In this document: positions 38,764 through 44,553 of the stretch, piece after piece | How the letters are laid out: each line of letters opens with the position of its first letter | How positions within the stretch are numbered: the stretch's first letter is position 1 | DNA from: Clostridiales bacterium | GTDB taxonomy: Bacteria > Bacillota > Clostridia > Peptostreptococcales > Natronincolaceae | NCBI GenBank assembly: GCA_012521085.1 | Contig: JAAYNB010000001.1 | Span: 1-44,553, forward strand | Length of the DNA stretch: 44,553 bases | Direction: 5' to 3' | Position numbers and translations under genes: made by a program | The notes under the pieces: generated by a model | Told to the model about the DNA's origin: nothing | Seen by the model: only the letters and a program-made list of their open reading frames with translations | Database searches by the model: none

Positions 38764-39276
38764 ATGACAAAGTTTAGAAATAAGTCAATAATTACAATCA
38801 TATTAATTTTAATCACATTATTAATTATTGGACAAGTGGTATATGCCAATACAAAGGAACCTGGTTCAACGGAAGATCCAATTGTTACATTATCATATGT
38901 AGAACAGAGGATTGAACAGCTGAAATACTATATAGATGATAAACTTTCATCAGAAAAACCTACTGAACCTACAATACCATCCATACCCAGCAGTGGCGAT
39001 GGCTCAATGAATTTAGAAATAGTAAATTTAAAAACAGGTGAAAGACTTATTGGTAACTCCGGTACAGAGATTATCTTAAGAGGAGGAAAAGCCATAGCAA
39101 TAACTAGTCATCGTGGTGGGTTATCAGATGTAACTCAAGGTAGAGATATTCAACAAAATGAATATATTCCAGATAATCATTTATTAATTGTACCAAGAGA
39201 TGATGGTAGAGGTGTTTTAGCAAAAACAGAAGATGTAATACTACTTGTAAGAGGTAATTATATTATAGAGAGATAG
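38764..39276 (+). CDS. Small secreted/membrane-anchored protein of unknown function
   Basis: N-terminal TM/signal segment, coiled segment LSYVEQRIEQLKYYIDDKLSS, Pro-rich linker, C-terminal domain ending NHLLIVPRDDGRGVLAKTEDVILLVRGNY; aaggag RBS. Confidence 0.75.
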   Translation: MTKFRNKSIITIILILITLLIIGQVVYANTKEPGSTEDPIVTLSYVEQRIEQLKYYIDDKLSSEKPTEPTIPSIPSSGDGSMNLEIVNLKTGERLIGNSGTEIILRGGKAIAITSHRGGLSDVTQGRDIQQNEYIPDNHLLIVPRDDGRGVLAKTEDVILLVRGNYIIER

Positions 39277-39305
39277 AAAGATAAAGTTTTTACAAATTTA
39301 ATTTT

Positions 39306-39342
39306 AAGGACTTCCCCTATGAAAATCAGGAAGTCTTTTCTA
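39306..39342 (+). terminator. Rho-independent terminator
   Basis: aaggacttcccctatgaaaatcaggaagtctttt. Confidence 0.75.
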
Positions 39343-39458
39343 TGATGCTATAATATTAATACGCTCATGTATAAAAAACTAACTAGGATGTAAATGTATC
39401 AATATGTACATAATATTTATAACAATCTATTCTGATGAAAGTTAATGAGGTGGGTGTA

Positions 39459-41639
39459 ATGAAAAGAAATCCAATAATATTAGCAGTATTAATTTTAAGC
39501 ATTTTGACATTAGGCATAACTATTGGAGATAGGGTTAAGGTAGAATCCAGTAATAAATCTGTAGATATAGCATTGGACTATGGAGAATTTGCTGATATGG
39601 CTGAACAATCGGATAAAGAATTGTCCTGGTGGTTTAAAAAATTTGCCAATCTAGGTATAGGACATGTTGGATTACAGGAAGAATCCCTAGAATCCTTGTT
39701 ATTAGAACATAATGAATTAAAATCATATATGGGATGGGAATTTTTACAAGAGGTATCTTTAAATCCCAATGAATTTTCTGATGTATTAAATAATATTAAA
39801 TATGAAAATATTAATGAACATGATGTTGTTATAAGGACAAGAAAAAAGGAGTTATTTGATTTTATATATAGAGGATTAAGAAGTCGATATAACAAGGGAT
39901 ATGAAATACTTTCTCAGAATGAGGATTATATCATATTGTTAAAAGGAGAACTTGAAGATGTCCTTTATGAACAAGATACAAAATTAGTAAATTATGAAAA
40001 CAAATTATCTGGATTTAGAAAGAAACCAGTAAGTTCAAAAATAATGAATATAGGTTTAGGATTTGATGAAAATAAGATAGCTTTAATCAAAGAAAGTGGT
40101 TTAAAGGTATTACCAAGACCCTATACAAATCCTAAATGGTATTCAGAAAAATATATAAAAGCTGTTTTTGAAGACTTCAAGACATATGATATGGTTCCAG
40201 ATGTTCTGATATCAGGCAGGCCAGAGGTTTTAGGTTATCCTGAAAATATTGATTTAATTAAAGAATATATGTTGGAAAATGATATAAAGGCAGCCATGAT
40301 TGAGTCTTCTGTTCAAAGAGGACATTTAGAAGAAGAAGGTTTAGATTTATTAGTAAGAAGTTTAGATTATAATGCTGTAAGAACTTTTTCAGTATGGCCC
40401 TATATTCAAGAAAGATATAAATATTATAATTATGAAGGACCTGAGGAAATAGAAAACAGTTTATATAGGGCAGTTACAGAAAGAAATATTAGATTTATAT
40501 ATTTTAAACCTATTAAATTAGATGAAACTAATATTAGACATTATAAATTTTTATATTTAACTGAATTTGAAGAATATGAAAAATTATTTAATAGATTTGA
40601 AAAACGTCTATCAAACCATGGTATAACCATTGGTCCTAGCAGTACTATGAAATCCCATAGAGTGAGAATTGCAAAACAAAGCCTAATGAGTATGGGTATT
40701 GTGGCAGCTGGCATAATACTATTAGATAGTTTTATAAAAATAAATAAGAAACAAAAGTATATATTATTAATCCTAGGTACAGGTCTTATAACTGCTGGGT
40801 TTGTCATTAGACCGATGATTATGGATAAAATCTTAGCCCTAGGAGCTAGTATAGTATTTCCTTCATTGGCCATGGTATATTTTTGCAAATTATGCTTTAA
40901 ATATATTCATAAAGATGAAGATGAAGAAAAATTATATATGAAAATCTTATATTCAATAAAAGATTTATTAATAATTTCAGTTATTTCTCTATTAGGTGGA
41001 TTATTTGTAGCTGCAATATTATCCCATATAGAATATTTATTGGAAATGGATATTTTTAGAGGAGTAAAAATTGCTCAATTAATCCCTATTATCATATATA
41101 TGGCAAGTTATATGGCTTATTTTGGCTATAAGAGAGATAAGGATGATGTAAAGGAACCTGGATTGAGGTTATCAGATATTAAAAGACTTTTATTAGAAGA
41201 TATAAAGATTGTCTATATTATAATATCAGTAATTATTTTAGGGATAGGATATGTATATATAGCTAGGACAGGTCATGAAACAAAAATTCAACCTTCTGTT
41301 ACAGAATTAATCTTAAGAAATATATTAGAGGAAAATATGCTAGCAAGGCCTAGAACAAAAGAATTTTTAATAGCATTTCCAGCACTGATGATTAGTATAT
41401 ATTTAGCTAAATCTAAATTAAGACATTTTATATTTTTTGGTGGATTAGCTACAGTAATAGGACAGACATCCATTGTAAATACCTTCAGTCATATAAGAAC
41501 TCCAATATATATATCTGTTGTAAGAACCATGTATTCCCTATTATTTGGTATTATATTGGGGATTATATACATTCTTGTTTTAGAACTATTAATAAAAGTA
41601 TATAGAAGGCTAAAGGATAAATACTATAAATATATATAA
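39459..41639 (+). CDS. DUF5693-like large membrane protein
   Basis: N-terminal TM, ~400 aa extracytoplasmic domain, multiple C-terminal TM segments; immediately precedes csaB. ATG 39459 with gaggtggg RBS. Confidence 0.75.
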   Translation: MKRNPIILAVLILSILTLGITIGDRVKVESSNKSVDIALDYGEFADMAEQSDKELSWWFKKFANLGIGHVGLQEESLESLLLEHNELKSYMGWEFLQEVSLNPNEFSDVLNNIKYENINEHDVVIRTRKKELFDFIYRGLRSRYNKGYEILSQNEDYIILLKGELEDVLYEQDTKLVNYENKLSGFRKKPVSSKIMNIGLGFDENKIALIKESGLKVLPRPYTNPKWYSEKYIKAVFEDFKTYDMVPDVLISGRPEVLGYPENIDLIKEYMLENDIKAAMIESSVQRGHLEEEGLDLLVRSLDYNAVRTFSVWPYIQERYKYYNYEGPEEIENSLYRAVTERNIRFIYFKPIKLDETNIRHYKFLYLTEFEEYEKLFNRFEKRLSNHGITIGPSSTMKSHRVRIAKQSLMSMGIVAAGIILLDSFIKINKKQKYILLILGTGLITAGFVIRPMIMDKILALGASIVFPSLAMVYFCKLCFKYIHKDEDEEKLYMKILYSIKDLLIISVISLLGGLFVAAILSHIEYLLEMDIFRGVKIAQLIPIIIYMASYMAYFGYKRDKDDVKEPGLRLSDIKRLLLEDIKIVYIIISVIILGIGYVYIARTGHETKIQPSVTELILRNILEENMLARPRTKEFLIAFPALMISIYLAKSKLRHFIFFGGLATVIGQTSIVNTFSHIRTPIYISVVRTMYSLLFGIILGIIYILVLELLIKVYRRLKDKYYKYI

Positions 41640-41699
41640 ATTATTTTATTATATGGTTTTATCTATCTAAGCTTTATAAGGCAAGAGAGGAAGAAATAG

Positions 41700-42797
41700 A
41701 TGAAGAATATATTTTTATTTGGGTATTACGGATTTGAAAATGCAGGGGATGAGGGTATATTACAAGGCATAGTAGAACAAATTACAAAACGAATACCCAA
41801 TGTAAACTTGACAGCCCTTAGCTATAATGCAAAAGATACTATGGAAAAATATAATATTAATGCAGTCAGTAGGAATAATTTTAGAGGATTAATAAAGGCT
41901 ATAAAAAACAGTGATGTGGTAGTAAGTGGAGGAGGCTCCATATTACAAGATGTTACTAGTAATAGATCTCTACTCTATTATCTAGGAATAATCCTATTGT
42001 CAAAAAAGATGGGAAAAAAGGTCATGTTTTATGGAAATGGCTTTGGTCCAATTACTAAGTTAGTTAATAAGAAATTATCAAAATATATTATTAATCAAAT
42101 AGATATTATAACTGTTAGGGATATAGAATCCAAAGAAGCTATGATGGAATTAGGCATTAAAAAAGACATTATAGTAACTACGGATTTGGCTCTTAGTTTA
42201 GAGCCTATAAATAATGAAAGGGTAGAAGATATCTTTAAAACAGAGGATATTTTTCCCCATGAAAAATGGATAGGTATATCAGTTAGAGAATGGAAGGGAT
42301 ATAAAAAATATAAAGAAATAATTGCAAAGACAGCAGATTATTTAATTGATAGAAATTATAATATAGTTTTTATTCCTATGCAGTATCCTAATGATATACA
42401 TACATCTATGGAAATTGCAGAAATGATGAAAAATAAAGCTAAGGTTTTAGATGAAAAATATAGTCCAAGAGAATTAATAGGTATTATGGACAAGCTGGAA
42501 TTATTAATAGGCATGCGTCTACATTCATTAATATTTGCCACCATAGTCAAAACACCTATGATAGGTATAGAATATGATACAAAAATAAGCAATTTTTTAA
42601 ATATAGTTGAACAGGAAAATGGTGGTAAGGTGGAAGAATTAGATATAATACATCTTTGGAGTACAATTGATTCTGTATTAAATGATTATGATGAATATAA
42701 ATCTAAATTAGCAAAAAATAGAGAAAAATTAAAAGAAAAAACAGAAATGAATATAGAAATATTTCAAAGATTTATAGAAGAGGGAGAAGAAATATGA
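41700..42797 (+). CDS. csaB: Polysaccharide pyruvyl transferase
   Basis: FLFGYYGFENAGDEGIL, VVVSGGGSILQDVTSNRSLLYYLG, LLIGMRLHSLIFA motifs. Confidence 0.93.
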   Translation: MKNIFLFGYYGFENAGDEGILQGIVEQITKRIPNVNLTALSYNAKDTMEKYNINAVSRNNFRGLIKAIKNSDVVVSGGGSILQDVTSNRSLLYYLGIILLSKKMGKKVMFYGNGFGPITKLVNKKLSKYIINQIDIITVRDIESKEAMMELGIKKDIIVTTDLALSLEPINNERVEDIFKTEDIFPHEKWIGISVREWKGYKKYKEIIAKTADYLIDRNYNIVFIPMQYPNDIHTSMEIAEMMKNKAKVLDEKYSPRELIGIMDKLELLIGMRLHSLIFATIVKTPMIGIEYDTKISNFLNIVEQENGGKVEELDIIHLWSTIDSVLNDYDEYKSKLAKNREKLKEKTEMNIEIFQRFIEEGEEI

Positions 42798-43516
42798 GAA
42801 AACAAGTGGAAATACTAGATGTCCCAATAGACATTGTTTCTAGTGAAGAAGCCTTTGAAAAACTCAAAACTTTTCTTGAAGGAGATAAATTAAACAAAGT
42901 CTTTACTCCCAATCCAGAAATTGTAATGATAGCCCAAGAAGATAGGGAATTGGCAAGAATTTTAAGAGAAGCTGATTTAGTATTAGCTGATGGTATAGGA
43001 TTAATAATTGCATCTAAAATTAAAAATTTAGGTTTAAAAGAAAGAGTTACTGGAATAGATACAATGGAAAAGTTACTTACCTATTCTGCAGAACAATCAA
43101 AATCCATATATCTCTTAGGTGGGAAACCAGGTAATGCTGAATTAGCATGTAAAAATATAGAAAAAGCCTATTCAGGTATTAGGATTGCAGGTTTTCATCA
43201 TGGGTATTTTAAAGAAGAAGACGTGGAAAAAATTATTGAAGATATTAATAAAAACAATTCAGATATTTTATTTGTTGCACTTGGTGCTCCAAAACAGGAA
43301 AAATGGATTGATTTACATAAGGACAAATTAAATTGTAAAATTGCTATGGGTGTAGGTGGTGCTGTAGATATATATGCTGGCACTGCAAAAAGAGCTCCCA
43401 TTATATTCCAAAAACTAGGTTTAGAGTGGTTTTATAGATTATTAAAAGAACCATGGCGAATAAAAAGAATGATGAACTTACCAAAATTTTTACTTTATAT
43501 TTTATTTAAAAGATGA
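42794..43516 (+). CDS. tagA: WecB/TagA/CpsF family glycosyltransferase (GT26)
   Basis: KVFTPNPEIVMIAQ, LADGIGL, ERVTGIDTME, LFVALGAPKQEKWI, GVGGAVDIYAGTAKRAP; ATGA overlap with csaB. Confidence 0.93.
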   Translation: MRKQVEILDVPIDIVSSEEAFEKLKTFLEGDKLNKVFTPNPEIVMIAQEDRELARILREADLVLADGIGLIIASKIKNLGLKERVTGIDTMEKLLTYSAEQSKSIYLLGGKPGNAELACKNIEKAYSGIRIAGFHHGYFKEEDVEKIIEDINKNNSDILFVALGAPKQEKWIDLHKDKLNCKIAMGVGGAVDIYAGTAKRAPIIFQKLGLEWFYRLLKEPWRIKRMMNLPKFLLYILFKR

Positions 43517-43531
43517 TTTGGGGGTATCTAG

Positions 43532-44398
43532 TTGAAAAAGGAATTTTATAATGTTATTATAGAGTATGTTGGAATTACAATCGGTTGTGCCATGGTAGCT
43601 TTTAGTCTAAACTTCTTTTTAGAACCACATACCATCGCTCCTGGAGGAGTGACAGGTCTTGCCATAGTTATACAAAAAACCATAGGAATACCCATAGATT
43701 TAACAAACTTAATAATTAATATTCCCTTATTTATTTTGGGATTAGTAGTATTAGGCAGAACTTTTGGAGCAAAAACTGCCTATGCAACTGTGATGCTATC
43801 AGCATTTATTAGATTGTTTATTATCTTATATTCCAATTTAATCATAACAAATGACCTCCTATTGAGTTCAATATATGGAGGAGTGATTATGGGAGTTGGA
43901 TTGGGTATAGTCTTTCGATCTGGAGGTACTACAGGAGGAACCGATCTAGCAGGTGCCATATTAAATAAATTTTTTCCAAGTATCAGTACAGCTAAATTGA
44001 TGATGATATTGGATTTAATGGTGGTAGCCACTGCTGGTATTGTAGAAAAAAATATAGAAACCTCCCTATACTCAGTTATAGCCCTATATATTGCTGTAAA
44101 ACTAATAGACTTTGTTGTAGAAGGACTTAATTATGCTAAAGCTGTCTATGTTATTTCTGACAGTTCAGAAGAAATAGGACATAAGATTATGGAAGATATT
44201 GGCAGAGGTGTAACTGCATTAAAGGCTAGAGGTTTTTATACTGGGAATGATAAAGAAGTATTATTATGTGTAGTAAATCGTACCCAGGTAGCAAAACTGA
44301 AAAAAATAGCCTATGAAATAGATAAAAGAGCCTTTATTATGGTTACTACTATTCATGAAGTTTTAGGTGAAGGTTTTAAAGATATCAATAAAAAATAG
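43532..44398 (+). CDS. YitT family membrane protein (DUF161/DUF2179)
   Basis: Multi-TM; FFLEPHTIAPGGVTGLAIVIQ, FRSGGTTGGTDLAGAILNK; C-terminal DUF2179 domain. Confidence 0.92.
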   Translation: MKKEFYNVIIEYVGITIGCAMVAFSLNFFLEPHTIAPGGVTGLAIVIQKTIGIPIDLTNLIINIPLFILGLVVLGRTFGAKTAYATVMLSAFIRLFIILYSNLIITNDLLLSSIYGGVIMGVGLGIVFRSGGTTGGTDLAGAILNKFFPSISTAKLMMILDLMVVATAGIVEKNIETSLYSVIALYIAVKLIDFVVEGLNYAKAVYVISDSSEEIGHKIMEDIGRGVTALKARGFYTGNDKEVLLCVVNRTQVAKLKKIAYEIDKRAFIMVTTIHEVLGEGFKDINKK

Positions 44399-44410
44399 GA
44401 GGGAAAAGTA

Positions 44411-44553
44411 TTGAGCACAGAATATACAATATTAAAAGAAAAATCCAATGCAATTCGTAGACATATAATAGAAATGCTACACAAATCCGGCTCAGGCCAT
44501 CCAGGCGGCTCATTATCAGCAGCAGATATAGTAACAGTACTATACTTTAAAGA
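44411..44553 (+). CDS. Transketolase, N-terminal subunit (partial, runs off window)
   Basis: TTG start after aggaggg; MSTEYTILKEKSNAIRRHIIEMLHKSGSGHPGGSLSAADIVTVLYFK. Confidence 0.9.
   Translation, partial: MSTEYTILKEKSNAIRRHIIEMLHKSGSGHPGGSLSAADIVTVLYFK

Overview
This 44.5 kb AT-rich, low-GC Gram-positive (Clostridia/Tissierellales-like, by gene content and codon style) chromosomal window is densely coding. It looks mostly like core genome, with no rRNA, tRNA, CRISPR array, transposase or phage module that I can support. Left to right it contains: a partial CotF-like spore coat gene, a PLD-family protein, rubrerythrin (-), dinB, a polysaccharide deacetylase and a HI0933-type flavoprotein; a DUF3798 lipoprotein plus a sugar-type ABC transporter operon; a T-box (Ser) controlled serine biosynthesis operon (class V aminotransferase, serA, EndoIV-fold TIM-barrel protein); a PyrR-type attenuator and pyrC-F-K-D-E; a convergent cadC-cadA metal efflux operon; carbamate kinase, yhaM, an AlkD-like protein, a zinc-ribbon protein and pdxA; addBA; a coiled-coil protein, acpS, alr and mazEF (ndoAI/ndoA); a secreted small protein and a DUF5693-csaB-tagA-YitT cluster; and the start of a transketolase N-terminal subunit. 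The signals most worth a second look are: a long imperfect fold-back element at ~1920-2105; a perfect 15-bp inverted repeat against the PLD gene RBS; the uncharacterised DUF3798 transporter with an intercistronic hairpin; a serine operon carrying an EndoIV-like protein; a leader ORF running through the pyr attenuator; and the DUF5693/CsaB envelope cluster. I see no clear-cut novel defence or mobile system.
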